From positions 2,666,001-2,730,000 of the forward strand of contig JAHLEZ010000002.1 in assembly GCA_020726505.1 (NCBI GenBank): DNA of 64,000 bases, in the 5' to 3' direction. A program made the position numbers and the translations under genes. This DNA comes from Leptodontidium sp. MPI-SDFR-AT-0119 (lineage: Eukaryota; Ascomycota; Leotiomycetes; Helotiales; Leptodontidiaceae). The number at the start of each line of letters is the position of its first letter. Positions within the stretch are counted from its first letter, which is position 1. Positions 22,209 to 32,081 of this stretch are shown in pieces. The notes beneath the pieces are model-generated. The model was not told where the DNA came from, did not search any database, and was given only the letters and a program-made list of their open reading frames with translations.

Positions 22209-24359
22209 ATGAGTAGACGTAATTCAGCCCCTGCTCGACTTCCCCCGGCGCCGGAAGGAGAGCTTACTTCCGATCGACCGGGAGCAAACAGCAATGTCCT
22301 CCGTCCTGGAAATGGTCTGCAACCCCACGTTCTGCTTCCACACGAGAGCCTGCAACAGGACAGAATTGTCGCTCCCACTGAATTTCCGCCCGGACAAGAA
22401 ATAACCTGTCTACGAGGTCCATACCAGTACCAGTCCTTGAAGCCCGAGGCACTTGAGATCAGGCTCCTCACCCTATTACCCGGGCCATTCGACTCGGAAA
22501 TCAGGATAACGGTGACGCCAGTGACATTCGCCGAGGATTCCGATATCTCTTTCGAAGCACTCTCATATACCTGGGGCTCGCCCGAGAATCCTGTTGACAT
22601 CTTCATTGGAAAACACGGCTACAACACCTTGCCTGTAACTCGGAATCTCGCAGAAGCGCTGCCACATCTGAGATATCCAGACAAACCACGAGTCCTCTGG
22701 ATCGATGCCATCTGTGTGAATCAACAGAATATAGAAGAACGCAGCAGCCAAGTGAAACGAATGGCAAACATCTACTCGAAAGCTACCAGAGTTCTCATTT
22801 GGTTGGGTCCTGTATCAGATGATAGCCGTATGGCGATTGACTGCTTGAAACGAATTTCTTCGAAGTACCATGTTGACTGGATGACATGGTCTATAGAACC
22901 AGTTACGAAAGACGGAAGTTGGTGGGCAACACCTGGAGAGATGCTACCATTGTCAGACGAGCAGAATTGGTCAATCCTCCATCTCATAAGTCGTGACTGG
23001 TTTGAACGACTTTGGATATTACAAGAAGCTCATCTCGCGAACAGAGAGGCTTTGGTCGTTTGTGGCACTGATAACATTCTCTGGGAAAACGTCTGCGAGG
23101 CTATGTTCTGCATAAGAAAAAAGCCTTATCCATCATACATTTACAAGGAGTTCTCGGAACGGCTTGGGCATATTCTGGGCTTGTTCCTACGAAAAGATGC
23201 ATACCGCTTTCCCAATCTCATCGACGATACGCGGTTTTGTAAATACACCGATCCACGCGACAGGGTTTTTGCTATTTTGGGGCTGCTCGGCCCCAGTGGT
23301 AATCTGGGTATCGAGCCTGACTACACCAAAACCACCAGTGGGGTATACCAAGATGCTGCTTGGAAGCACATAGAATACACAGCTTCTTTTGAAGTGCTTC
23401 GTGGGATTGAATATCATGATACAGAGGGTTTGCCATCATGGGCACCAGATCTGACGAAACGTCGAAAAGCGAATCCTTTTTCGCTCTGCAATGCATCGGG
23501 TCAGTCGACCGCTCACCGCGCCTCTGGACCCGGTGGCATCCTACATGTTTTGGGCATTCGCGTCTCCGTGATCTCCCGATCGGAGCCGTTCGACTTCGCC
23601 GAATTTGAGACGGCCGGGCTGTCCGTTCTTCCCAAAGTGCGCCTCGTCGTGGACAAGCTGGGTCTCGAGAAAAGTCAGGAAGATATCTCAGCACTTTGCG
23701 AGGTCATCTGCGCCAACGATTTTACCAGTCGGAGGATCCCAAAAATAGATACCAGTCTGGATCAATTGCAAACGGAACAACTGCTGCGAACGATTCTGGA
23801 GTCGAAAGACTACATGAGCGAGGCATATCGGAACGAGAAATTCTTTGCCAAAGTTCAAACTCATGCATATGGCCGATCCCTCTATATCACAGAAGATGGG
23901 TATGTGGGACTTGCTCCAGAAGCTACGCAGCCAGGAGATATCGTTGTAGTGATGTTGGGCTGTGACAGTCCCTTGGTCCTACGACCTGTCACTTCTGACG
24001 CCCAATCTTCTTCCATGCAGCAATACAAAGTTGTTGGTGAATCTTACTGCCATGGTATCATGAACAACGAAGCAATCCTTGGCCCACTTCCAGCAGGTTT
24101 CGACGTGGTAAACCATTTGATAGGAGGTAAAGGGTTTAGGACGAAATATCTGGATCGCGAGACGGGTCAACTTCTTCCTGAGGATCCAAGACTGGGGGCC
24201 TTCCCAGTACCCTGGAAGTCTTTACCGTATGATGAAGATAGAGGATATCCCATGTATTTCAATGAGGAAACAGAGAGAAGAACTGGCAATGATCCGAGGC
24301 TCGATGGCGATGTCTTGATGGCAATGGGGGTTGAGCTGGAGATTCTTGAGCTCATTTGA
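22209..24359 (+). CDS. HET-domain (heterokaryon incompatibility) protein with WW-like C-terminus
   Basis: An uninterrupted 716-residue frame without introns. Residues about 115-275 hold the HET domain with its conserved blocks: FEALSYTWGSPENP (115-128), LWIDAICVNQQNIEERSSQV (163-182) followed by ANIYSKATRVLIWLG, and WFERLWILQEAHLA (264-277). A later TDPRDRVFAILGLLG motif is typical of the family. The N-terminus (1-70) is Pro-rich and low complexity. The last 75 residues hold two WW-like motifs (YLDRETGQLLPEDPRLG and GYPMYFNEETERRTGNDPRL), both lacking the usual second Trp. HET proteins trigger growth arrest or cell death after incompatible fusion, usually with a partner; the partner here is unknown. 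It is the best preserved large gene of the island. Confidence 0.92.
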   Translation: MSRRNSAPARLPPAPEGELTSDRPGANSNVLRPGNGLQPHVLLPHESLQQDRIVAPTEFPPGQEITCLRGPYQYQSLKPEALEIRLLTLLPGPFDSEIRITVTPVTFAEDSDISFEALSYTWGSPENPVDIFIGKHGYNTLPVTRNLAEALPHLRYPDKPRVLWIDAICVNQQNIEERSSQVKRMANIYSKATRVLIWLGPVSDDSRMAIDCLKRISSKYHVDWMTWSIEPVTKDGSWWATPGEMLPLSDEQNWSILHLISRDWFERLWILQEAHLANREALVVCGTDNILWENVCEAMFCIRKKPYPSYIYKEFSERLGHILGLFLRKDAYRFPNLIDDTRFCKYTDPRDRVFAILGLLGPSGNLGIEPDYTKTTSGVYQDAAWKHIEYTASFEVLRGIEYHDTEGLPSWAPDLTKRRKANPFSLCNASGQSTAHRASGPGGILHVLGIRVSVISRSEPFDFAEFETAGLSVLPKVRLVVDKLGLEKSQEDISALCEVICANDFTSRRIPKIDTSLDQLQTEQLLRTILESKDYMSEAYRNEKFFAKVQTHAYGRSLYITEDGYVGLAPEATQPGDIVVVMLGCDSPLVLRPVTSDAQSSSMQQYKVVGESYCHGIMNNEAILGPLPAGFDVVNHLIGGKGFRTKYLDRETGQLLPEDPRLGAFPVPWKSLPYDEDRGYPMYFNEETERRTGNDPRLDGDVLMAMGVELEILELI

Positions 24360-24800
24360 AGATGTGCTTGCTGATAAGCGATGATTGAAAGATGTCGATC
24401 GTCCGTATTGGTACAAGGCACTGAGAAATAAGAAGGCCGCGCTGTTGTAGTGTTTACGTGGACGTTTGAATGCCGCTCGCCTGTTTTCACTAGCAAATTA
24501 AGCACCCAGACGAGACCTCAAGTTCGAATTCGTGTCATATGACCAGTAAATACAAATTTCAGATGTTTCCGAAGATAGAATTTGAAAAATTGAGGACAAA
24601 GTCACCCATCTTGGTACATTTCTGTTGAAGTGATGTCTGCGGTGGAAGGGGGCAAAAGCGAAGTCGGGCTCGGCAAAGTGGGTCAGATCCAAAAGCATTC
24701 CCTGAGCTTCCGTCACTAACTTTACTCGACACCTCAAAACCTGTCGCTATCCTTCTTACTTTCCTATAACCTGCTCAGTTTCAGAGGCACCAAAGCTACG
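24360..24800. other. Intergenic region between HET and HAD-like genes
   Basis: No gene is supported; the short frames on the minus strand have no domain. The region likely holds the HET 3' end and the promoter of the HAD-like gene. Confidence 0.45.
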
Positions 24801-25563
24801 ATGGAGGTGATGGGGTTTGATGACAACACCTCAGGCTGCATCATGATGGAGAACACCTTCGCTGAGAAGAAATGGATCGGCTTCGACCTCGACGACACGC
24901 TTCACGAGTTCCGTCGCAGCTCTGGACTCGCCACGAGTAAATCACTAGAGGCAATCTCCCAGCGATATGGGGTTCCTGTATCATCATTGAAAGAATCCTA
25001 CTCTCGTATTCTCAAGGCAAGGACGACAAGTGCTTTCTCCGATGGGAAGACGTCATTCGATTACCGGCGAGAGAGGTTCGCTCTTCTCCTGGCTGAGTCC
25101 TCTCTCCCGCAAGATGAGCATTTCATGAGCGAGCTCCTCGAGTTCTATGACCACTCTGATTCCATCTTTGAAGCTGAAGGAAGGAGCTATGGAATTGCTG
25201 TCAACACTCAAGGGGATGGGCAAGAAAATCGTCGTCATTCCCGAAGGTCCGCAAGATGCACAAGAGAGAATGGTTAAAGCTCTGGGAATCATTGGGTATA
25301 TCGACTTCCTTGCTACGACGAATCGCTTCGGTGTGTCGAAGATCGATGGACTCTTTGCCAAAGTCCTGGAACATCTGGGTATCGCGGCGAGTGAGATGAT
25401 GTATATTGGGGACAGCGAGGACCGAGATGTGAAGCCTACGGTGAAATTGGGAATTTACTCTATCCATCTTGATGAATCGAAGGACACCTCTTGGGATTCA
25501 AACCCACCACATGTCAGCTCTCTGAAGGTTTTGCACAATTATTTGGTCACTGAACCATTGTAA
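24801..25563 (+). pseudogene. HAD-superfamily phosphatase-like gene, frameshifted
   Basis: Two overlapping frames together make one HAD hydrolase of about 250 residues, similar to fungal pyrimidine 5'-nucleotidase-like or phosphoglycolate-phosphatase-like proteins. Frame one (from 24801) has motif I, IGFDLDDTLHEFR, with the nucleophile Asp, and the helical cap. Frame two (to 25563) has motif II in KIVVIPEGPQDAQERM, motif III Lys in RFGVSKIDG, and motif IV in MMYIGDSEDRDV. The switch falls near 25150-25165, around LLEFYDHS / LIPSLKLKEGAMELL, and needs a one-base shift; no GT-AG intron fits. In motif II the usual Thr or Ser before Glu-Gly is Pro, which would impair phosphate binding. It may be a young pseudogene, or the shift may be a sequence error. 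Confidence 0.75.
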
Positions 25564-25803
25564 GTGCAGCTAGGCAGAACGGTAATTGGGTCGCCCTGAA
25601 AGAAGCTTGGTTTGAGTGGTCCACCAGCCGAACGAATTGTGTTGATGCAGCTCTAGGCAAACTCGCTGGAGAAATGGGCGGTGGCTGAGGCATGTCACGG
25701 GAGACCTCATGCAGGCAGATTGCCGCCAGCCTCACCGAACTTATTCTTGTCTTTTCCACAAGAATCAATCCTGTTGAACACAATCCAGACGAAATCCGGT
25801 CCG
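25564..25803. other. Short intergenic region
   Basis: No gene supported. The frames that run through it from 25681 belong to sequence upstream of the MALPVPFGF start at 25804. Confidence 0.4.
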
Positions 25804-26484
25804 ATGGCTCTCCCAGTGCCATTCGGGTTCTCGGCAGTCGACGTGATCGCTGTCTGTATCCTCGTCAAGGATGTAATCAAGGCTCTCGACGACATCCAGG
25901 GAGCATCTGCTGAGTTCCAGCAATTATCCCGGGAGCTCTGGTCCTCGATCGGGCGCTTCTTGAGGTTGAGATGCTGTCACGAACGTGCGACACTTCAATT
26001 GAGCTGAATGCTTTGAGTCAGACGACTAGGAGGGTGGTTGATCAATGCAGAGAGTGCATAGAATTATTCTTACGAAAGCTGAACACGTACAGTGTTAGTT
26101 TGAGGGCAAGCGGGTCGGGTGATAGGATTCGTGATGTAGGAAAGAAAATCAAGTGGGCTTTGACGCAGAAGGAGGAGATCGCTAGATTCCGGACCGAGAT
26201 CAATGGGCACAGTTCTACGATTAATATGTTATTGATCACCGCGAACATGTATGGAAACTACCATTTACCCAGATCCGATGAGCAGTGCTGACTGAAGATG
26301 GGTAGTAACCTCACCAAGCTCACGGAACGAAATATAACGCAGGTCTTCTCCAAGCTCAAGAGGAGCGGGACAATATTCAGCAACAGCAATGCGCATCACT
26401 AGCTGCCATCCAGGAGAAGTTAAAACAGCATGATGGGAATTCCAAAGAGCATGGAACAAATGCATCTAGACTTGTTGAGCGAAT

Positions 26485-26536
26485 GTGAGCATCTGTTGTG
26501 TCCGAAAGACTCAAGCCGTTACTCAAAAATGACTAG
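26485..26536 (+). other. Intron in the STAND-type N-domain gene
   Basis: 52 bp, GTGAGC at the 5' end and GACTAG at the 3' end. Splicing joins the coiled-coil frame (LVERM) to NYFFKLGAELKTF exactly in frame, converting an apparent frameshift into a normal exon junction. Confidence 0.7.
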
Positions 26537-26998
26537 GAACTACTTCTTCAAGCTCGGGGCTGAACTGAAGACATTCATGCGTAGCATTTGGACTATCAAC
26601 TTCAAGACTTATAATGCTGTAGTGGATCTCCAAACACGGATTCCACGAGAGTTCAAACCATGTTGGATTCAAGAACCACTGATTCTGACTGACGCTCTCG
26701 GACGAGTCGCACCAATCCACCTCGAGCTGATCAATTCTTGGGATGTATTCGAGAGCGTTCTTATCGCGCGTTTCAATCACCTTCCGGGTCACAGAAAGAT
26801 AGCAAGGCGTGAATATGCTATTCAGGAAGCTAGCCGCAAGCTTGATATTGATCGTTCTCAACCATACGAGTCAGCTTTCTTACCGGGATGCAGTCTGGAC
26901 ATGAGCATGTGTTTTAAGACCTTTGACGATAACAAGGAGAATTCATGCCCAAGCTGTCGTAAGGTGTCCCACGAGAATTTCGATTTGGAGATTAAATG

Positions 26999-27063
26999 GT
27001 ACTGTATTACCCTTTTTTCGAACGTGCTCTCCACCCGAAGACTGATTAGTGATGTTTTCATAG
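26999..27063 (+). other. Intron in the zinc-ribbon region
   Basis: 65 bp, GTACTG to TTTCATAG. Removal creates a Cys codon across the junction and yields CLKCGMWYQRI, the second half of a CX2C..CX2C zinc ribbon. Confidence 0.75.
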
Positions 27064-28087
27064 CCTCAAGTGCGGAATGTGGTATCAACGCATAACAGAT
27101 GTTGATGTGCCAGCCTCCGAGGAAAATGAACGGGACAGCGGGGATCCATTACCCGCCACAATCAGAGACAACGCCAACCAAGCATCATCGTCACCAAGTC
27201 CACAACGTCCACGAAGTACACAAAGTCATTTGAAGAGGAAAAGAAGCGAAACCATCCCGGACGACGATGACATCCGGGTATTCCGAAGAGTTAGGTTGCT
27301 CTTTTCCAGCCAGATCGACCACATGTATGCACTCAATCCACGCATTGCCATCATAAGTCATGCTACGGACGTAGACGAGATGTCAAGTGCCCCACACCAA
27401 GGGCCTTCAGCCTCGATATCAGATTCACCCAGTCTTGTCAATCTTTACCAAGAGAAGCATGAAGCATTCCAGGCGCTCGTAAATCAACTCGAAGATCCCA
27501 CGCGAGCCGATAATATGGACCTGTTGCGCAGCACGTATGACTGCATCAAAGAGATGGCTCGGACAACCCAGCGCATCACAGCCGTGGGTTAAGGTGCCGT
27601 TGCTACGACTGGACATATCTTGACAAATATTTTCACGAACTCTACAGAGCTGTTCAAGGCGTCGACAAACACTTAAGTAGGTTCTCTGAGCCAATTAAGG
27701 GATGAAAAAGAACTGCCTAGATCTACCAGGGATCGCTTGATAGAAGATGACCTCGAACAGGCCAATCGTGCTCATCATGAACTCATAGTGCTACAAGACC
27801 GTTTGCTGGTTAGTGGGAAAACTTACCAATGATTGCGGCCTTTCTCGACAGACGATGTGAAGAGGATAGTAAGGTCACTCGAAACAATCGGGATCAAAGT
27901 GACATTGGGAGACGAGTCGGACAAAAGGGATGTCAGTCGAAGCACCTCATCTGGGGGTCTAGAGGCTCTTTACAATGGTCGGGATGTGAGTCGCTGCATG
28001 AATCAACTCCAGGCTCCTCACTTAGCGTGCGACAGGATCTCTTTCACAACAAGATTGCCGCCGACTTTTTTTTTTCTGATTCTGTAG

Positions 28088-28388
28088 GTGCGGCTCGGAG
28101 ACCGTACAAGTTCTGCTAGCAATCCGTTGGAAGTTTGTCATCCGATCCTAGTTCAGACCGTTATGGAGCAGATGGTTGTGCTTATAATAAATCTAAAGGA
28201 ATTGAAACGATACGACTTGACTTAGAAATAGCTATCACACCACCTATCGATGAAGGGCAGGTTCGATGCTGGATGGACGAGCCACCACGACCGCTACAGC
28301 CCTCGAAGACATGCTCCTTTAAAAGCTTGAAATCCAATTTGAAGAATTGACTTCTTTAAAGTACGAGGGAACCAGACTAATAAAGGTC
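28088..28388. other. Intergenic region
   Basis: No gene supported. It is the convergent space between the STAND-type relic (plus) and the GMC fragment (minus). Confidence 0.4.
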
Positions 28389-29278
28389 CTACAACTTCCA
28401 ATCCTCCTTAATTAAATCCGCCCCCTTCTCCGCAAGCGCATAAACAGTCGCAACAATATTCCCACTGACATGAAGCGGAATCACACTCGCATCAACAACC
28501 CTCACGCCCTTACCCCCATAAACCATAAACCTATCATCTACAGCCCCGACTCCCTCTTTTCCCATTGCACACGAGCCCAGGGGATGATACTGAGTCCCAA
28601 TACTACCCCTCAAAAATATCTCGACTGCTTTCTTATCACTCAAATCAAGAGGACCATCGGGATGATATCTCCGCTTAATCTTCTCCTTGAATGGACTCGT
28701 GTTCACAATCTTATCGATCATTGCTAAGCCTTTGGAGAATATCTCAATATCGGCTGGATGAGACAAGTATGCCGGATCAATGTCTGGGTCGACTTTAGGG
28801 TCGGAGGAAGAGATATGTACGGTCCCCACAGATAGCGGACGCGCAACATTCGCGTTTAGAAAAATACACCCTGTTTGCCTACCATCTCTGGCGGCTGTGC
28901 AAACAGCTTCGTCTGATCGTACCCTTCTACAAGATTTACACTTGCCGGGAGTAAGACGAGATGGATATTCGCTTCATCATTTGACGCAATACCTTTGATG
29001 AGTAGTAGCTTGGCTTCTGCGGTATGGTCGTGTTTACCGTGGGAGGGTGAGAGCATGAGGTCTTGTAAAGTGGAGATCTCGGCAGGTGTCGCGAGGTCGG
29101 CACGAGACGAATCCCATTGCTGCACCACCGGTGGCGCGGATTGGACGAACGAGTCATAATTCGCGAGCAGATTGGGCCGAGTTTTCAGCTCAACCGCGCT
29201 AGGGCGGATCCTGAAACAAGGATCCCAAGGCGGTGACAAAACCTGCATCAACACAAGGACTACTTCAACAACCACCAT
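28389..29278 (-). pseudogene. GMC oxidoreductase, C-terminal fragment
   Basis: The minus strand encodes the C-terminal half of a glucose-methanol-choline oxidoreductase. The substrate-binding part (IRPSAVELKTRPNLLANYD) is followed by the GMC C-terminal domain. That domain has the catalytic His in GTQYHPLGSCAMG and the closing FAD-binding segment VVDASVIPLHVSGNIVATVY. The frame breaks at a five-A run on the plus strand (28860-28864): QGVFF must shift one base to reach LNANVARPLSVGTVHISS, consistent with loss of one T from a six-T run. The N-terminal FAD-binding half (about 300-400 residues, GxGxxG) is absent upstream of 29278. The fragment cannot form an active flavoenzyme. Confidence 0.8.
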
Positions 29279-29372
29279 CTTGTCTAGCTACATGCGATTC
29301 CTGCAACCTTTTCCATCATTTACGATATTTTTCACATAGCCATCACATCTCGTCTTGATACATTACCACACT

Positions 29373-30740
29373 ATGAACTCGAGGTTCTTTTCTTGCTCAG
29401 TGCTGGGATGTGAACGGCCAAGCGTCAGAGCCATTAGTAGATGCGACGTGTACAACATTTATCTGTGTCTCATTCACATGTCCCCAGTTTATCACAAGTG
29501 CAGCAAGGTAAGTGGTATAGTCATTTGCCTTACCTCGTTCTTATATCTTATCTAAACCCGATACTAAGCGTTCCTAGAAAAAAAGGTCTTAGACGATGTA
29601 ACTTACGTATTACAGACTACCGCTGAAATTAAACGTCTTCGCTCTCGGATCAACGACGCGGCAGTCTGCAAGCATGCTTCAAGTCTAAATAGTGGCCGTA
29701 GTTGCACTATCGAATATTCTTCCACGATTGGCCCCGGCGCTCTTATAGAGAGCGCCAACTACCACGCCCGCATTCGTTTCCACGATAGATCTCCTTCATA
29801 GTTACTTAGGGTTCCACGTGTTACTAGCTTCGCTATTGGCCTTCCGTCTTCGCTAGTTAAGTACCTTGTACTCAGCGAATATGTAACCCTAAAGTTTCTT
29901 GAAACTACCGCAGTACCGGCACCTCGAGCATTCAGTTACGGTATATATGGCACTAGAACAAACCATAGTACTGGCGTCAGCTTCATCCTCATAGAAGAAC
30001 TACGAGGGACACCATAGACAGGCCAAGGTGTGTCCAGCAGCGAAGCCACTAAGAACGAAAAGGCAAAGGTCTAGAGCGGTCTTACGAACATTTTAATCGA
30101 GTTAGAAAAACACCCTTTTCCTAAGGCTGGTTCGCTGTGCTTGCAATCATCTGAAATCGAGGTATCGGCCGTTGCGAGCGACAGATTTCTCGTCCTCACT
30201 CCCACAGGTCCGTTTGTTACATCTACCGCCTATTATTCAGCTTTTACCGAGCAATACTTAGAGCTCATCGTGGATGGCCAGCTCTATACCGAATATCCTA
30301 TTAATGCTTATCTGGTGTACCGTTTTCTGAAAGATAATGCGACCCAATTGGCCTCGCAAGAGGAAAACCAAATGACAGAGAGATTCTACTTGAAGCATGT
30401 CGACGACAAAGGCGACCACATACTCGTTAACGAGCAACTGAACATCACCGGCATTATTGACTAGTAAATGGCACGTATTGTACTACGAGAGGAAGCTTTT
30501 GGACCGTCGCTTGTTACAGCAGATATAAACGCCTTGTACAATGGGAAATTCTCACTGAGCCCCAACGACCTTGTACTAGCTAATATACTGCGGAGAAGAG
30601 GCTCATCTGATCTGGCCAGCAATATGACTAATAAAAAAGTTAGAAGATATTTTTGGGGCCTAGCCTTAGAGCGAGAATGGACGTACGCCCTGCCGTTAGC
30701 AAATGCAATATTAAAAGCGTTTAGGGTAGTAGAAGGTTAG
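29373..30740 (+). pseudogene. APH-family kinase-like pseudogene with RIP-type stops
   Basis: The ATG at 29373 starts a Cys/His-rich N-terminus (SCSVLGCERPSVRAISRC, then CLIHMSPVYHKC) like a small zinc motif. An intron-like GTAAGT..CCTAG lies at 29508-29577. Downstream, one frame to 30740 reads an aminoglycoside-phosphotransferase-like protein: CTIEYSSTIGPGALIE, a Lys/Glu-containing N-lobe, EEYLxGTP-like EELRGTP, DDKGDHILVNEQLNITGIID and WGLALEREWTYALPLANAIL. Five in-frame stops interrupt it (29799, 30015, 30072, 30462, 30465). Four replace expected Trp (TGG to TAG) and one replaces expected Gln (CAA to TAA). All are RIP-type transitions. The A7 run after the intron also leaves exon 2 one base out of frame. 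The gene family is multicopy in many Pezizomycotina, which would make it a RIP target. Confidence 0.8.
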
Positions 30741-31736
30741 TCACAGTGGAAGGAGAGCGCGCTGAAGGAATACGAGACTAATGAACACCTAAAGGGCCTA
30801 ATTGGTTGTTCTTCACAGATAGGATGACAAATACATCCAGCACAGCGATAGACCGTCTAGGGAATGAAGAATAAGTAATTATATAACTGAACTTATATAA
30901 TACACTTAATTTTTTCCATAAAGACGTTGCGATTTATGTCTACTTCCGATATCAACATACAGTAGGATACAACCTGGGATTTAAACCATATTCCAATCGA
31001 TACCGAGCGAAAACAATTCCGAAAAGCAAGGCGATCAACCACTCCAGCCGAGCCGCTACGGCTCAATTTCCCATGGCATGAAGTCACTGGATAATAACCC
31101 TCGTCCCCAGAATTGTGACGGAGGAAAAGACACCGAGGCTGGCCGACAGAAGGATAAGCCCTTAGAGACACTAGTCCCGGCAGATACCACAGGACAAGTA
31201 GGTACTGAGAGCTTGAGCTGTTCCTCAGGCCACCTACTAGAGGAGGCCTATTCGCCTTTGGGCCGGACCATGTTCGAGCGCGTGGTACTGCGGGCCGAGT
31301 CCTGCTGGGGAACTTGCCAAAGATCCACTTCCAAGACTTGCCCTCTTTATATACCAGTAAGCGCTAATAGTCGGTGCGCCTCCTGTAATTCTGCGGGCTT
31401 TGTAAGCGAGAGCCCGCAGAATTACAGGAGGCGCACCGACTATTATATTTGTCGCTTACCAACCTTGAGGAAGATCTCGGCAAATTCAGGAGTGGGGGGA
31501 CATTTTGCCGATAACCTTTCGAGTAATGAATCTAGTGCGAACCAAACATGATAAATCAAAAGCCGATAGTTGACCTCTTCTTGACACATTCTATTCTTAT
31601 ATAAATTACCAGCCACCACTCTGGCAATCCTCGTCTTTTATCTCAATTATATCAGTCAAATCTCATCCACTTCAGACCGGGCCTTTGAGTAAGAGCTTCA
31701 CATTCCTCAATACGAAATCCTCCTCATATCTCAAAA
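30741..31736. other. Intergenic region with a long palindrome and a doubtful frame
   Basis: A 157-codon plus-strand frame (31078-31551) has no recognisable domain. Its later part runs through a perfect 35-bp palindrome, so it is probably not a gene. The rest shows nothing I can assign; the last 150 bases likely hold the cupin promoter and leader. Confidence 0.4.
31365..31445. repeat. Perfect 35-bp inverted repeat (hairpin)
   Basis: The left arm, 31365-31399, is exactly the reverse complement of the right arm, 31411-31445, with an 11-nt spacer at 31400-31410. The arms are GC-rich in the middle. The heptamer GTAAGCG occurs just before the left arm and in the spacer, and its complement CGCTTAC lies seven bases after the right arm. 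It is too long and too exact for a chance or a typical terminator hairpin. Confidence 0.9.
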
Positions 31737-32081
31737 ATGGAACAATTCGAATTCCACCTCGCAACATCGCATCCCAGTCGCAAATGGGTGCAAATCGAGC
31801 CCAAGATCCACGAAATGACACTCAACTGTGATCGTTCTTCTGGCCGTCGTACACTCCTCCAGAAGCACGAGCCAGGATTACTCAACGCTAAGGAGTCTCT
31901 TCATGATTATGTCGAGGAGATATATATTGTGGAGGGAGACTTGATAGATGTACCGAAGGCGGAAACGTACTTGAAGGGGCACTATGCGTATAGGAATCCG
32001 GGGATGAGGCATGGCCCGTTTGCGAGTGAGAATGGATGTTTGATGTTTATTACTTGTTCGCCAGCGGAGGGTGGGAAGTGA
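31737..32081 (+). CDS. Small cupin-fold protein
   Basis: An intact 114-residue frame without introns. The cupin core is seen in order. Motif 1 is around SLHDYVEEIYIVEGDL (His, then Glu-Glu, then the turn Gly). Motif 2 is GHYAYRNPGMRHGPFASENG, with the conserved Pro and a metal-binding His. Length and motif spacing fit single-domain cupins of the ChrR or quercetinase-like type, known in fungi as small metal-binding proteins or enzymes of unknown substrate. The gene lies between the palindrome region and a small Cys-rich frame, with no clear operon-like partner. It is, with the HET gene, the only island gene without visible damage. The substrate cannot be inferred. Confidence 0.85.
   Translation: MEQFEFHLATSHPSRKWVQIEPKIHEMTLNCDRSSGRRTLLQKHEPGLLNAKESLHDYVEEIYIVEGDLIDVPKAETYLKGHYAYRNPGMRHGPFASENGCLMFITCSPAEGGK

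Larger units (their letters stand above)
25804..28087 (+). pseudogene. STAND-type fungal N-domain / ubiquitin-like / zinc-ribbon protein, broken
   Basis: The start at 25804 (MALPVPFGFSAVDVIA) matches the N-terminal domain found before NACHT and similar modules. A one-base loss near 25935 shifts the frame (SRELW / VLDRALLEVEML), after which the domain continues to GHSSTINMLLI near 26245. A Gln-rich coiled-coil segment (EERDNIQQQQCASLAAIQ) lies at about 26320-26484. A clean intron, 26485-26536 (GTGAGC..CTAG), joins it to NYFFKLGAELKTFM. A ubiquitin-like domain follows (DALGRVAPIHLELINSWDVF). A zinc ribbon is completed by a second intron, 26999-27063, giving CPSC then CLKCGMWYQRI. One frame then runs to 28087 through three stops (TAA 27590, TAA 27674, TGA 27830), each one C-to-T step from CAA or CGA. 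The order recalls fungal allorecognition-type scaffold proteins; there is no ATPase module here. Confidence 0.7.

Noticed and set aside
22088..22606. A 172-codon minus-strand gene.
   Set aside because: It is the shadow of the HET gene N-terminus on the other strand; the HET frame has clear domain motifs.
26430..26536. A frameshift or separate start at MMGIPKSMEQ.
   Set aside because: A 52-bp intron with GTGAGC and CTAG joins the upstream coiled-coil frame to the downstream exon exactly in frame.
31078..31551. A 157-residue protein gene.
   Set aside because: There is no domain, and the frame runs through a perfect palindrome, so its length is probably accidental.
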